Assembly (NCBI GenBank): GCA_039033415.1
Contig: JBCCCR010000020.1
Coordinates: forward strand, 57,685-121,684
From: Pseudomonadota bacterium
GTDB lineage: Bacteria; Pseudomonadota; Gammaproteobacteria; Xanthomonadales; SZUA-38
Length of the DNA: 64,000 nt
Reading direction: 5' to 3'
The notes beneath the pieces were generated by a model. It searched no databases and was not told the origin of the DNA. It was given only the letters and a program-made list of their open reading frames with translations. The translations under genes were made by a program, and so were the position numbers. Positions 45,060 through 54,314 of this stretch are shown here, piece by piece (positions within the stretch are counted from its first letter, which is position 1; each line of letters opens with the position of its first letter).

Positions 45060-47177
45060 ATGACTGGGATCTTAACCCGTCGACGCGCCTCAGCGTGCTT
45101 GTCGTTGCCTTTCGCGGCGTGGTCCCTTGCCGTGTTGCCAGCGTTTGCCTCGACGCCGCCAGCGGAAGACCCCGTAGATCCTGTGCTGCAGCCCACAGTG
45201 GGGCTGACCGACGGGGTGCAGCGCTATTCAAGGACTCTGTTTCAGCGGTTCAATCCCCAAACCGCGCTCGACATGATCGAGCGCCTGCCGGGCTTCACGC
45301 TGGATGGCGGCAGCAGCAATTTGCGCGGTTTTGGTGGGGCCGCTGGTAACGTATTGATCGACAGCGAGCGCCCTTCGTCTAAGTCGGGTGGTATCGAGGA
45401 CGCGCTGCGCCGAATCCCGGCGGACCAGGTGGATCGTATCGAGGTCATCAGGGGCTCCGCCGGACTGAGCGAGGCGGCTGGTCAGTCGGTGGTCGCCAAT
45501 GTGATTCGCAGGCGCGAACAAACGGCCGGCAGCTGGGAAGTTGAGTTGGAGCGGGCGGATGATGGAACCGTCTATCCGAGCGCAGAGGTCACCATCGCTC
45601 GACAGATCGGCCGCTGGGCAACCTCCACCAAATTCAACGGCTTCTGGGAACGATTCCCGTTGGCGGGGCCGCGGGTACAGCGAGATTCGCTCGGCGCCTT
45701 GCGTTCGTCGCAGTTCGAAGATCGACCCAGCGTTCTGACTCAGGGCTACGTGTCGACGGATGCGGACCGACCGCTGGGAGGGGGAACGCTGACGCTCACC
45801 GGAAGGCTTGGTCGAAGCGCTTTTCTGCCCGAGACCGAGCGGCTGGGGTTTGACGGCCGGCTGCCTGACGGCATGCCCGACGATCGATTTTTCATCGATT
45901 TCGACAGCATCTTTTTGGAAGGAGAACTCGGTCTCGACTGGACCCGACCGCTCGCCAACGACTGGTCGATGAAACTGCTGTCATTCTCGTCCCGTCAGTC
46001 GCTGGACGATGAGCAGCTGGTGACGCTTGAGCGGCCGGTGGGTACAGATCTGTCGGGTTCTGATTTTCAGCTGGAGGAAGAGCGGTTTGAGACAGTCCTG
46101 CGGGGCACTCTGGCGAAGGCTGGAGTCGGCAAGCTTAAGCCTGAGTTTGGCGGCGAGGTGGCGTTCAATCGGCAGGACAGCCTGCTGACGCTGGAAACCC
46201 GAAACGGGGACGAGGTCACCCGAATTGACCTACCGGCCGCCGATGTGGTGGTTGAGGAACTGCGCGCTGAACTCTTTGCAAACTTGATCTGGCTGGCCAC
46301 CGAAGACCTGTCGGTGGAAACGGGTCTCGCCATTGAGGCGTCGGAGATCCAGGTGACCGGGGATGCGGAAAACACGCAAAGCTTTTTCTTTGGCAAACCG
46401 TTTGCCACGCTGATTTACGACGCGAGGCCGGGCCTGCAGTTTCGGCTTGGCGCGCGGCGAACCGTTGGGCAGCTCAATTTTAGTCAGTTTGCCGCATCCG
46501 CGTCTGCGGAAGACGATCGCCTGCTTGGCGGTAACCCGGAGCTCAGGCCGGATCAGACCACTCGGGCCGCCCTGACGATGGACCTTCGTTCAGACGCGCG
46601 CGGCGCGCTCAACGTCGAGACGTTTTACGAGTGGCGCGATGATGTCATCGAGCAGATCTTGCTGCCGTCCGGAGCGTTTGGGTCAGCCAACGCGGGAGAT
46701 GGCCGAGTGTGGGGTGTGACGGCCAACGCCAGCGTTCCCCTGGCGCCGGTGGTCCGAGGTGGGCTGCTGGAGGTTGAGGCCGACTTGCGCGATTCAGATT
46801 TTGCCGATCCGCTCACCGGCCGCGATCGGGACCTTTCCAACGTACGGTCGCCAGCTGTTCTTGCCGAGTTTCGACAGGATCTGACGGATCAGAAATGGGC
46901 CTGGGGTTTTTCCTACCGTGCGGCACAGGACAACGCGTTTTTCTTTGCGGACGAAGAGAGTCTGACGACCAACAGCGACCAGTGGCGGATTTTTGTTGAG
47001 ACCACCCGGTATCGAGGGATTCGAGCGAATCTCGGACTTCGCAACATCGGCGACCGCAGCTTTCTTCGCGAGCGTCGCTTTTTCGAGCCGAGTCGCGCCG
47101 GCAGCTTTGCGGGATCAGAGACGGTGGATCGAAGCCGCGGCATGTTTGTGACGTTGACGCTTACGGGCCAGTTTTAA
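45060..47177 (+). CDS. TonB-dependent receptor of the zinc operon
   Basis: A 705-residue outer-membrane receptor. Signal peptide about residues 1-30, plug domain about 45-150 (QRFNPQTALDMIERLPGF, RGFGGAAGNVLIDSERPS, DRIEVIRGSAGLSEAAG), and a barrel to the C-terminus ending in Phe (FVTLTLTGQF). It has few charged TonB-box features before the plug. It follows the DUF2796 gene by 53 bp and is probably part of the operon that begins near 39612. Zinc or zincophore import is inferred from this place. The His/Cys content of its loops is not remarkable, so direct zinc binding is not shown. Confidence 0.88.
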   Translation: MTGILTRRRASACLSLPFAAWSLAVLPAFASTPPAEDPVDPVLQPTVGLTDGVQRYSRTLFQRFNPQTALDMIERLPGFTLDGGSSNLRGFGGAAGNVLIDSERPSSKSGGIEDALRRIPADQVDRIEVIRGSAGLSEAAGQSVVANVIRRREQTAGSWEVELERADDGTVYPSAEVTIARQIGRWATSTKFNGFWERFPLAGPRVQRDSLGALRSSQFEDRPSVLTQGYVSTDADRPLGGGTLTLTGRLGRSAFLPETERLGFDGRLPDGMPDDRFFIDFDSIFLEGELGLDWTRPLANDWSMKLLSFSSRQSLDDEQLVTLERPVGTDLSGSDFQLEEERFETVLRGTLAKAGVGKLKPEFGGEVAFNRQDSLLTLETRNGDEVTRIDLPAADVVVEELRAELFANLIWLATEDLSVETGLAIEASEIQVTGDAENTQSFFFGKPFATLIYDARPGLQFRLGARRTVGQLNFSQFAASASAEDDRLLGGNPELRPDQTTRAALTMDLRSDARGALNVETFYEWRDDVIEQILLPSGAFGSANAGDGRVWGVTANASVPLAPVVRGGLLEVEADLRDSDFADPLTGRDRDLSNVRSPAVLAEFRQDLTDQKWAWGFSYRAAQDNAFFFADEESLTTNSDQWRIFVETTRYRGIRANLGLRNIGDRSFLRERRFFEPSRAGSFAGSETVDRSRGMFVTLTLTGQF

Positions 47178-47246
47178 GAGGGCAACGTCATTACCCATCG
47201 CGGAAAGACCGACGTTTTGGGCAATCAGTGCCTGTGTTGGGTTCAG

Positions 47247-48398
47247 CTAGGCCTCGTCTCCAGCGAGAGCAGCCTGTTCGTCGGGTGTCAGCCCGATGGT
47301 TTGCGCGCCCTCTGACTGGCTGGCGATCAGGCGAAGCGAATCCAGCAGCTCACCTTTTTCAAGATCCCGAACGATAAAGACGACCCGGGATCGCTGGTCG
47401 TCGCTAGGCCAGCTCGTCAGGATTTCGGGTGGGTGCCAAACGTGCTGGACGCCGTGAATCACCATCGGTAGCTGGAGCTCCAACACGTTGAGAATGCCTT
47501 TCACTCTGAGGAGGTCACTGCCCCGCACGCGGGTGAGATGATCAAACCAAGCGTCATAAACCTTCGCTGACTTTGGTTCATCGAACGTCAGGCAGAAGGA
47601 CCGTATGTGATCGCCGTGGCGGTTCTCATCATGGTGATGGTGGTGGTCATGACCATGGTCGTGCTCATGGTGGTGATCGTGATTGTGGTGGTGGTCGTGG
47701 CCTTGAGTTGGGTCGGCAACGTCGAATGATTCGGCCGCGAGCCAGTCTCGCACGGCGTCAGCCTTGAGCTCGGGCTTGAACGCGGCTTGACCAAAAATGG
47801 TTGTCGGGTCGATTTGCTCCAGACCCTGCACAGAGATGCCGGCGCCTGGATTGAGTCTACGAAGCGCCACTTCGGTCTGGCGGACCTGGTCCTGATCGGC
47901 AAGATCTGCCTTGGTGATCAACAGACTGTCGGCCATCGCCACTTGCTTGGCCGCCTCTGGCTGAGTCTCCAGCGTGTCCAGCGCGTTGACGCCGTCCACG
48001 ACAGTGATGATCTGCTGCAGGTGATACTGCTGCGCAATCGCTCTCTCCGCCAGAAGCGTTTGAACGATGGGCACGGGATCGGCGAGCCCTGTGGTCTCAA
48101 TAATCACCTGATCGAACCATCGCTCGCCGTCGCGTGAGTAGCGCCACGGGGCTTCTCGCAAGGTCTTGGTCAGGTCCCCTCGAATGGTGCAGCAAAGACA
48201 GCCGCTGGACAGCGAAACCATGCTGGAGTCTTCGTCCGAAAAGACCACCAGATCGTTGTCGACGCCGATCGAGCCGAATTCGTTGATGATGACGAGGGCC
48301 CGGCTTGCCTCCGCGCCGGCCATGTAGCGGTTCAGAAACGTCGTTTTTCCGGCGCCAAGAAATCCTGTCAGCACGGTGACCGGAATTCGATAGTCCAT
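47247..48398 (-). CDS. COG0523 GTPase (CobW/ZigA type) with His-rich loop
   Basis: A 383-residue metallochaperone GTPase. GFLGAGKTT (residues 12-20) is the P-loop, C67-L-C69-C70 the GCxCC metal site, ETTGLADP a switch strand, ITKADL the guanine-binding NKxD variant, and VRGSDLLRVKGIL begins the CobW C-terminal domain. Residues 234-264 carry 18 His, a zinc store not seen in the second paralogue at 60816. Zinc-handling members (ZigA, YeiR) deliver zinc to client enzymes during limitation. It is transcribed toward the TonB receptor end, with no clear Zur box ahead. Confidence 0.9.
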   Translation of the reverse strand: MDYRIPVTVLTGFLGAGKTTFLNRYMAGAEASRALVIINEFGSIGVDNDLVVFSDEDSSMVSLSSGCLCCTIRGDLTKTLREAPWRYSRDGERWFDQVIIETTGLADPVPIVQTLLAERAIAQQYHLQQIITVVDGVNALDTLETQPEAAKQVAMADSLLITKADLADQDQVRQTEVALRRLNPGAGISVQGLEQIDPTTIFGQAAFKPELKADAVRDWLAAESFDVADPTQGHDHHHNHDHHHEHDHGHDHHHHHDENRHGDHIRSFCLTFDEPKSAKVYDAWFDHLTRVRGSDLLRVKGILNVLELQLPMVIHGVQHVWHPPEILTSWPSDDQRSRVVFIVRDLEKGELLDSLRLIASQSEGAQTIGLTPDEQAALAGDEA

Positions 48399-48583
48399 TG
48401 GGAGGTCCTTGCCAGGTAAATTGCCGCTTTCGCTATCGTAGCTCGATTCCGTAAACGGCGGAGAAAAAAATTCTTTTTTTGCGGGAAAACGTCAATCACA
48501 GAGGCCACCCCTGGCCGGATGCCGTGAGCCGATTCATCCGCTAATTGCGCTGAATAAGTAAATAGCAACGGAGATCTTGGCAC

Positions 48584-49906
48584 ATGCACAGACTAAGCCA
48601 GAATTTGACGACACCCATTTTGATGCTTTTTGCGGGCGTCAGTGCCAACTCGGTCACCGCAAGTGAGCTCGTGAGCCGCGCGAACGATGGCAGCCTGGCA
48701 AACTCATTCAGCCAGGAAGCGAGCATTTCGGAAGATGGCCGTTTTGTTGCGTTTCAGTCGACGGCTTCAAACCTCGCTCCGGGAGACGTGCCGCCAACCC
48801 GTCCTTTCGGGTCGACTGAGGCCGATATCTTTGTGTTTGACACCCGAAACGAGACGATTGAACTCATCAGTGCCGGTCTCGACGGGTTTCCGGCGAACAG
48901 TAGTCGTGACCCCGAAATCTCCGGAGACGGGCGATACGTCGCCTTCGTCTCCAACGCAACCAATCTGGTGCCTAACGATCTCAACGACGCCTCGGACATT
49001 TTCTTTTATGACCGCGAGACGGACTCACTGCAACGGGTCAATGAAGGCCCAGGCGGAGAAGACGCTGACGGTTTGAGTGACGGCATCGCCATTTCTTTTG
49101 ACGGTTCGCTGGTTGCCTTCGAATCAACGGCCCCAAACCTGGTGTCGGGGGACACCAACGGCCTTCGGGACATCTTTGTCTGGTCACGCCAGACCGATAC
49201 GATCGAACGAGTGAGCATCGCCCCCGGTGGCGTTGAGGCTGACGGCATCAGCGACCAGCCTGCCTTTTCCCGCGACGCGCGATTTCTGGCCTTCGAGTCG
49301 AACGCCACCAATTTTGTCGCTGCCGATACCAACGGTCGGCGCGATATTTTTCTCGCAGACTTGGCGGGAGATACGATTGAGCGGGTCAACGTTTTAAACG
49401 ACGGCACAGAGACTGACGCCAATAGCGAACATCCTGCCGTGAGCGCAGACGGTCGCTTTGTGGCGTTTGAGTCGCGGGCCAGCAACCTGGTGCCTGATGT
49501 GCTCAACGGCTCGAACAGCATCTATGTCAAAGACCGGCTGACCGGCGAGGTCAGCCTGATCAGTCAGTCCACCTCAGGCGTCAGCGCCGACGGATTCTGC
49601 GAATGGCCCAGCATCTCCCCCAACGGTCGGCTGGTGGTCTTCGACTGCCCGGCAACCACCCTGGTGGATCTGGACAACGGTGGTTCAGAGAGCGTTTACC
49701 TCAGAGATCGCGCGACGGGCGTGACGTCTCTGGTGGCGCTCGGACTGGGTGGCGTCCCCGCTGACGGCCGCAGCTTTCGACCGTCCATCGGCGTGGACGC
49801 CGTTGCGTTTGCTTCACTCGGAACCAATCTGGTGGCGGGAGACGACAATGACCAGGAAGATATTTTTGTCGTTCGATTTGGCCTGTTTGCGGACGGCTTC
49901 GAGTGA
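48584..49906 (+). CDS. Secreted seven-repeat TolB-like propeller protein
   Basis: A 440-residue secreted protein. A signal peptide (about residues 1-26) is followed by seven copies of a unit near 48 residues long built on SxDGRFVAFxSxAxNLV (for example ISEDGRFVAFQSTASNL and VSADGRFVAFESRASNL), then D-x-F-x-x-D/R and TxxxxRVS. This is the PD40/WD40-like beta-propeller of TolB, and seven copies suit one closed seven-bladed ring. The C-terminus VRFGLFADGFE carries the D-G-F-E tail that recurs in secreted proteins of Lysobacterales-like bacteria. The partner is unknown; ligand or surface binding is the usual role. Confidence 0.85.
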   Translation: MHRLSQNLTTPILMLFAGVSANSVTASELVSRANDGSLANSFSQEASISEDGRFVAFQSTASNLAPGDVPPTRPFGSTEADIFVFDTRNETIELISAGLDGFPANSSRDPEISGDGRYVAFVSNATNLVPNDLNDASDIFFYDRETDSLQRVNEGPGGEDADGLSDGIAISFDGSLVAFESTAPNLVSGDTNGLRDIFVWSRQTDTIERVSIAPGGVEADGISDQPAFSRDARFLAFESNATNFVAADTNGRRDIFLADLAGDTIERVNVLNDGTETDANSEHPAVSADGRFVAFESRASNLVPDVLNGSNSIYVKDRLTGEVSLISQSTSGVSADGFCEWPSISPNGRLVVFDCPATTLVDLDNGGSESVYLRDRATGVTSLVALGLGGVPADGRSFRPSIGVDAVAFASLGTNLVAGDDNDQEDIFVVRFGLFADGFE

Positions 49907-50145
49907 CCTCGACCAGCAGTCGGACTGCTGCGGGGGCCATGGCCTCAATCCGCCTCAGAGGCTCGATTGGGCAGTAGGTATTCACGAAGTGTTGCCGTTG
50001 ACAATGCAGTTTCGGCTTAGCAAGCTGGGGCACGGAGCACCCTGGGTCGGCAAGGCTTGGCGGCTCCAGGACATCCAATCAACCGCTCGGAGATTCTTCC
50101 ATCGAGAAAGTCCTTTCTGCCGGAACGCAGTCTCATGCTGGCGAC

Positions 50146-51066
50146 CTGGAGCCATTCCAGGACCCGGTCCATACCGCGGCGGGTGAGCGCAGGGCCTGGG
50201 TTGATCCAACGACCCTCACGACGCTGTGGTTCAATACGGGTACGTTGTGCAACCTTGCGTGCGCCAATTGCTACATCGAATCAACGCCCACCAACGACGC
50301 GCTGGTCTATTTAACGTCCTCGGAGGTCGCCACGTTCCTTGACGAGGTTGAGCGGGAGCGTCTTGGGACCCGCCAGATCGGCTTTACGGGCGGCGAGCCG
50401 TTTATGAATCCTGAGTTTATGGTCATGCTGGAGGACGCTCTGTCCCGGGGCTTCGAAGCGCTGGTCTTGACCAACGCCATGCGACCGATGGAAAAGCGCG
50501 CAGAGCTGCTGCTTGATCTCAAGAAGCGGTTCGGGCCGGCGCTGGAAGTCAGGGTTTCGGTGGACCACTTCACCCGCCAGCTTCATGAGACGGAGCGTGG
50601 TCCAAGAAGCTGGGGTCCCATGCTCAGGGGTCTGAAATGGCTCTCTCAGAACGGTTTTCGGGTATCAGCCGCAGCCCGAACGCAGTGGGGCGACGACGAA
50701 CTGTCGATGCGTGAGGGCTTTCGCCGCTTTTTCTCAGATCACGACATCGCCATCGACGCTGACAGCCCGCAGTGCCTAGTCGTATTTCCGGAAATGGACG
50801 AAACCGCTGTGGTGCCTGAGATCACGACAGCTTGCTGGGGGCTGCTGGGTGTTCGTCCGGACGACATGATGTGCGCGACGTCGCGAATGGTTGTGCGCCG
50901 TAAGGGAGAACCGCATCCTGTGGTTGTGGCCTGCACGTTGCTTCCCTACGAGCCGGACTTCGAGCTGGGTCAGACGCTTGCCGACGCGCTGCAGCCGGTC
51001 AAGCTAAAGCATCGACACTGCGCAAAATTTTGTGTGCTGGGCGGCGGCGCCTGCTCCGTCTCCTGA
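50146..51066 (+). CDS. Radical SAM protein, start codon unclear
   Basis: A radical SAM enzyme of about 306 residues counted from CTG 50146. The cluster motif CNLACANC (C35, C39, C42) and the SAM motif FTGGEPF are intact, and a terminal Cys group (HCAKFCVLGGGACS) suggests a second metal or SPASM-like site. The frame is open from 50002 but contains no ATG, GTG or TTG before TTG 50245, which lies directly before the first cluster Cys. The upstream residues (WVDPTTLTTLWFNTGT) look like genuine family sequence, so the protein starts earlier than 50245. The reaction is unknown. No peptide or cofactor partner is visible beside it. Confidence 0.75.
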   Translation: MEPFQDPVHTAAGERRAWVDPTTLTTLWFNTGTLCNLACANCYIESTPTNDALVYLTSSEVATFLDEVERERLGTRQIGFTGGEPFMNPEFMVMLEDALSRGFEALVLTNAMRPMEKRAELLLDLKKRFGPALEVRVSVDHFTRQLHETERGPRSWGPMLRGLKWLSQNGFRVSAAARTQWGDDELSMREGFRRFFSDHDIAIDADSPQCLVVFPEMDETAVVPEITTACWGLLGVRPDDMMCATSRMVVRRKGEPHPVVVACTLLPYEPDFELGQTLADALQPVKLKHRHCAKFCVLGGGACSVS

Positions 51067-51186
51067 GTCCTGATAAACGCCCGCTGCGTTAGAACTTTAA
51101 ACCCCGTTGTAATCCGGCACGTCTAAGGATGTCTGCGAGTCGACCGGCCTAAATCGGTTGTCCATCTAACTGACTACGGATCCCCA

Positions 51187-52950
51187 ATGATGCTTCCTGT
51201 GATCACCTTTCTTTTGGCCGCGGCAACCGCTACCGATCAACCGAGTGGCCTATACGTTGCGAGCTACGAGGCCTATCGCTCTCCCGTCTCTGGCTTCGAG
51301 CTCAAGCGATCGGACTCTGGCTGGTCCGGTTTACTCGATGGCGAACCCATGGTGATTCAAAGCGAGACTGAAGGAACGATTCGATTTGAACTGCCCGGTG
51401 GAGAGGCATTCATCGGCACCACCGTTGATGGAAGACTCACCGGGTTTTGGCGTCGCCCGGCGCACGACTACGCTGGGCAGGCTTTTTCCACGCCGCTTCG
51501 TTTCCGACAAACGGGTCAATCCACCTGGACTGCAAAGCCGGCTTCTCTGGAAGAGGACTTCATGATCTTCCACTACTTTGGGGAGGACGAAGGCGGGCCA
51601 TTTGTCGCCATTCGAAACCCGGAGCGCAATGCGATAGGGGCCTCCAGCCGTTATCGATGGGCGCAGGAAGAGCACGGTTCCGGCGAGCTTTTTGTCGGCG
51701 AGGCTGAGAACCGCTGGTCACGAAGCCTTAGCTATAACTCCGCGAAGGACGAGGTGGTGTCTGGCTGGGCGTGGTCTGCCGACAGCTCGCTCCTGCGGCG
51801 CTCGACCGAAGCCGAGGCCGCCCGGTTTTATCCACGTGTGGGTTCGTTCGACGGCCTGTCCCGGGTTCCCGAGCTGAAAGATGGGTGGCAGGTGTCGTCG
51901 TTAACGGAAGCTGAGATCAGTGCCGCGCCGCTCACGACATTAATCGAGTCAATTGCATCCTCCGATCCCACCGCGGGGCGGCCGGATATGATCCACAGCC
52001 TGCTGGTTGCCCATAAGGGCAAGCTGGTGCTGGAGGAGTATTTCCACGGTTACGACCGCAACGACACCCACGACCTACGTTCGGCGGCAAAAACTTACGC
52101 CCCGCTGCTGGCAGGTGCGCTCATTCACGACGGACTGGAACTGAACAAAGACACCCTCGTTATGCCCATACTGAGGAAGCGGTTCCCGGACCTGCCTCAG
52201 GGTGACGCGCGCGATCGCATCACGTTCGGCAACCTGCTGTCCCATCAGAGCGGCCTTGCGTGTGGTAACGGGCAGGATGGTGCACCGCCGGGCAATGAGG
52301 ACACACTGTGGGCCCAGAAAGAGAATTTCTGGTTGTTCAGTGCCCGCCTGCCGATGGTCGCTGAGCCTGGTACGCGATATCACTACTGCTCTGGCAGTAT
52401 CCATCTGGCTGCCGGGGTGCTGGCGATCATGACGGGTCGTGAACTTTTTGAGCTGATTGAAGAAAAGCTCATGCAGCCGCTCGACATTCCACACTACCAC
52501 TGGAACGTGACGCCCAACGGTCAGGCGTATTTCGGCGGCGGTGCCCAGCTGCTGCCCCGCGATTTTCTCAAGATGGGCCAGGTAGTATTGGACGGCGGTC
52601 GCTGGCGCGGACATCAGGTGTTGGACCCAGCGTGGAACACGACGTCATTAGAAAAAACGGTGGAGATCAATCCCGAGACCACCGAGACGACACCTGAGGA
52701 GTTTGCCCAAAATTACATCCTTTCTGCTGACGGTCTGGGCTGGCATCTGATCGACATCAAGGCGGGCGAGCGTTCTTATCAAAGCTACTATGCGAGCGGG
52801 AATGGCGGTCAGCTAGTTTTTGTTCTTCCCGAGCTGGAACTGGTTGTCGGCATGACCGGCGGGCAGTACAACTGGGGTTCGGTCTGGAACACATGGCCCC
52901 ATCGGTTTATCGGAGGCCATATCATTCCGGCGATAACGGAAAGCAACTGA
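51187..52950 (+). CDS. Secreted serine hydrolase (class C beta-lactamase fold)
   Basis: A 587-residue protein with a weak signal peptide (MMLPVITFLLAAATATDQPS). A beta-rich N-terminal domain of about 230 residues precedes the hydrolase domain, in which S299-A-A-K302 is the SxxK motif, YHYCSGS provides the Tyr-x-Ser/Asn box, and GNGGQLV corresponds to the third box where HxG or KTG is usual. Such proteins act as esterases, D-aminopeptidases or inactive binders. The first domain is unusual in length. The gene stands alone, with a plain 120-bp gap on the left. It is a different branch from the hydrolase at 494 because it lacks a TPR and has the longer N-domain. Confidence 0.85.
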   Translation: MMLPVITFLLAAATATDQPSGLYVASYEAYRSPVSGFELKRSDSGWSGLLDGEPMVIQSETEGTIRFELPGGEAFIGTTVDGRLTGFWRRPAHDYAGQAFSTPLRFRQTGQSTWTAKPASLEEDFMIFHYFGEDEGGPFVAIRNPERNAIGASSRYRWAQEEHGSGELFVGEAENRWSRSLSYNSAKDEVVSGWAWSADSSLLRRSTEAEAARFYPRVGSFDGLSRVPELKDGWQVSSLTEAEISAAPLTTLIESIASSDPTAGRPDMIHSLLVAHKGKLVLEEYFHGYDRNDTHDLRSAAKTYAPLLAGALIHDGLELNKDTLVMPILRKRFPDLPQGDARDRITFGNLLSHQSGLACGNGQDGAPPGNEDTLWAQKENFWLFSARLPMVAEPGTRYHYCSGSIHLAAGVLAIMTGRELFELIEEKLMQPLDIPHYHWNVTPNGQAYFGGGAQLLPRDFLKMGQVVLDGGRWRGHQVLDPAWNTTSLEKTVEINPETTETTPEEFAQNYILSADGLGWHLIDIKAGERSYQSYYASGNGGQLVFVLPELELVVGMTGGQYNWGSVWNTWPHRFIGGHIIPAITESN

Positions 52951-53080
52951 TTTCCGCAGTAACAGACTTCTGCAGCCGTAGCTAGGGAACGAGCCCCACC
53001 CGCTTGCCACGACACCTTCAACGAGCCGCTCTTCGGTTGTGCGAAGCGCAGCTGAGATTGATCCTGTAGTGCCGTCCGGT

Positions 53081-53099
53081 AAGATCAAAAGAGGATCTT
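53081..53099. promoter_or_regulatory. Inverted repeat ahead of the P450 gene
   Basis: AAGATC and GATCTT form a perfect six-base repeat with a seven-base spacer, 33 bp before the P450 start. It could be an operator or the base of a small hairpin. Only two half-sites are seen, so the function is uncertain. Confidence 0.3.
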
Positions 53100-53131
53100 T
53101 GGGTGGTTAGGAAAGGTTTGGAGAAAGACTC

Positions 53132-54295
53132 ATGCGTAACGCACCGACGTTCCAAATTGATCCTGAAGTGTTCTGGCGAGACCCCTATCCGGATCTGAAA
53201 CGCATGCGCAGAGATTGCCCGGTTGCGTTTGTTCCGCAACTCGGCGCCCTTCTGGTAACCCGGCGAGACGACATCTTCGAGAATGAAAAGAAGGTCGAAG
53301 TTTTCTCCTCGGATCAGCCTGAGGGTTTGATGCAGCGCCTGCTGGGCCAGAACCTGATGCGCAAGGACGGCGACGCTCATGCCGTGGAGCGAAAAGCGAT
53401 TTTTCCGTCGATGAGTCCCCGTACCGTTAAGGGGGAGTGGCGACAGAAGTTTAAGGGCGCTACGGAGGAAATGCTCGATGAGCTAGTGCCGCTGGGTCGC
53501 GCGGACATGGTCAAGAACATTGCCAAGCGAATCTCCGGTGAGGCACTGAAGCTGATTACGGGCCTGACGGAAATTTCCTGGCAGGAAATGGATCGGGTGA
53601 GCCAGGGCATGATCGATGGCTGTGCCAACTACCAGGGCGATCCGGACATCGAGGCTGCGTGCAATGAATGCACGGACACTATCGACCGTCATATCAACGA
53701 AATGATCCCCGGCTACCGGAAATCCCCCGACTGTTCGCTGATATCGGTGCAGCTTCAGGCGGGTCTGCCGGACGAAGCGGTCCGGGCCAACGTGAAACTG
53801 GCCATTTCGGGTGGGCAAAATGAACCACGAGACGTGATTGCCGGTCTGGTCTGGGCGCTGCTGACCCATCCGGATCAGCTCAGCCTCGTTCGCGGCGGGA
53901 AGGCTCGTTGGCAGGATGCCTTTGAGGAATACAACCGCTGGATCTCACCGATCGGTATGTCGCCGCGGCGAGTCGCAAAGACCTACGAGCTACACGGCGT
54001 TACGCTGGAGCCGGAAGACCGGGTGTTCTTTATGTTTGGTTCGGCCAATCGGGATGAAAGAAACTTTGACAGGCCGGACGTTTTCGACGTGACGCAGAGC
54101 TCATCAGCATCCGTTGCCTTTGGTGCCGGCCCTCACTATTGCGCTGGAGCCGCTGCATCGAAGTGTCTGATCTCCGAGGTGGTAGTGCCACGCTTGTTCG
54201 AACGTCTCGCCGATCTGCGGCTCGATGGAGAAGTGCCGTTTGGTGGCTGGGCGTTTCGAGGCCCGCTTTCCATGCCGGTCGCCTGGAAACCTTAA
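53132..54295 (+). CDS. Cytochrome P450 with variant oxygen-binding motif
   Basis: A 387-residue soluble bacterial P450. The heme loop FGAGPHYCAG places the thiolate Cys at residue 337, and EYNR is the ExxR pair of the K helix. The I-helix motif, normally (A/G)Gx(D/E)T, reads GGQNEPRD, so the acid-alcohol pair that delivers protons to the bound oxygen is missing; a related variant is known in some soil P450 groups. No ferredoxin gene is adjacent. The substrate is unknown. Its 3' end converges with the minus-strand gene at 54315. Confidence 0.9.
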   Translation: MRNAPTFQIDPEVFWRDPYPDLKRMRRDCPVAFVPQLGALLVTRRDDIFENEKKVEVFSSDQPEGLMQRLLGQNLMRKDGDAHAVERKAIFPSMSPRTVKGEWRQKFKGATEEMLDELVPLGRADMVKNIAKRISGEALKLITGLTEISWQEMDRVSQGMIDGCANYQGDPDIEAACNECTDTIDRHINEMIPGYRKSPDCSLISVQLQAGLPDEAVRANVKLAISGGQNEPRDVIAGLVWALLTHPDQLSLVRGGKARWQDAFEEYNRWISPIGMSPRRVAKTYELHGVTLEPEDRVFFMFGSANRDERNFDRPDVFDVTQSSSASVAFGAGPHYCAGAAASKCLISEVVVPRLFERLADLRLDGEVPFGGWAFRGPLSMPVAWKP

Positions 54296-54314
54296 TCCGG
54301 CCAGCGCCACCTGC

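Noticed and set aside
47178..47246. CAACGTC...GACGTT as a terminator between convergent genes
   Set aside because: The stem is seven bases with a long loop and no T run on the required strand.
47588..47902. Thr-rich minus-strand ORF in the COG0523 gene
   Set aside because: It is a shadow of the CAC/CAT/GAT-rich His loop of the GTPase.
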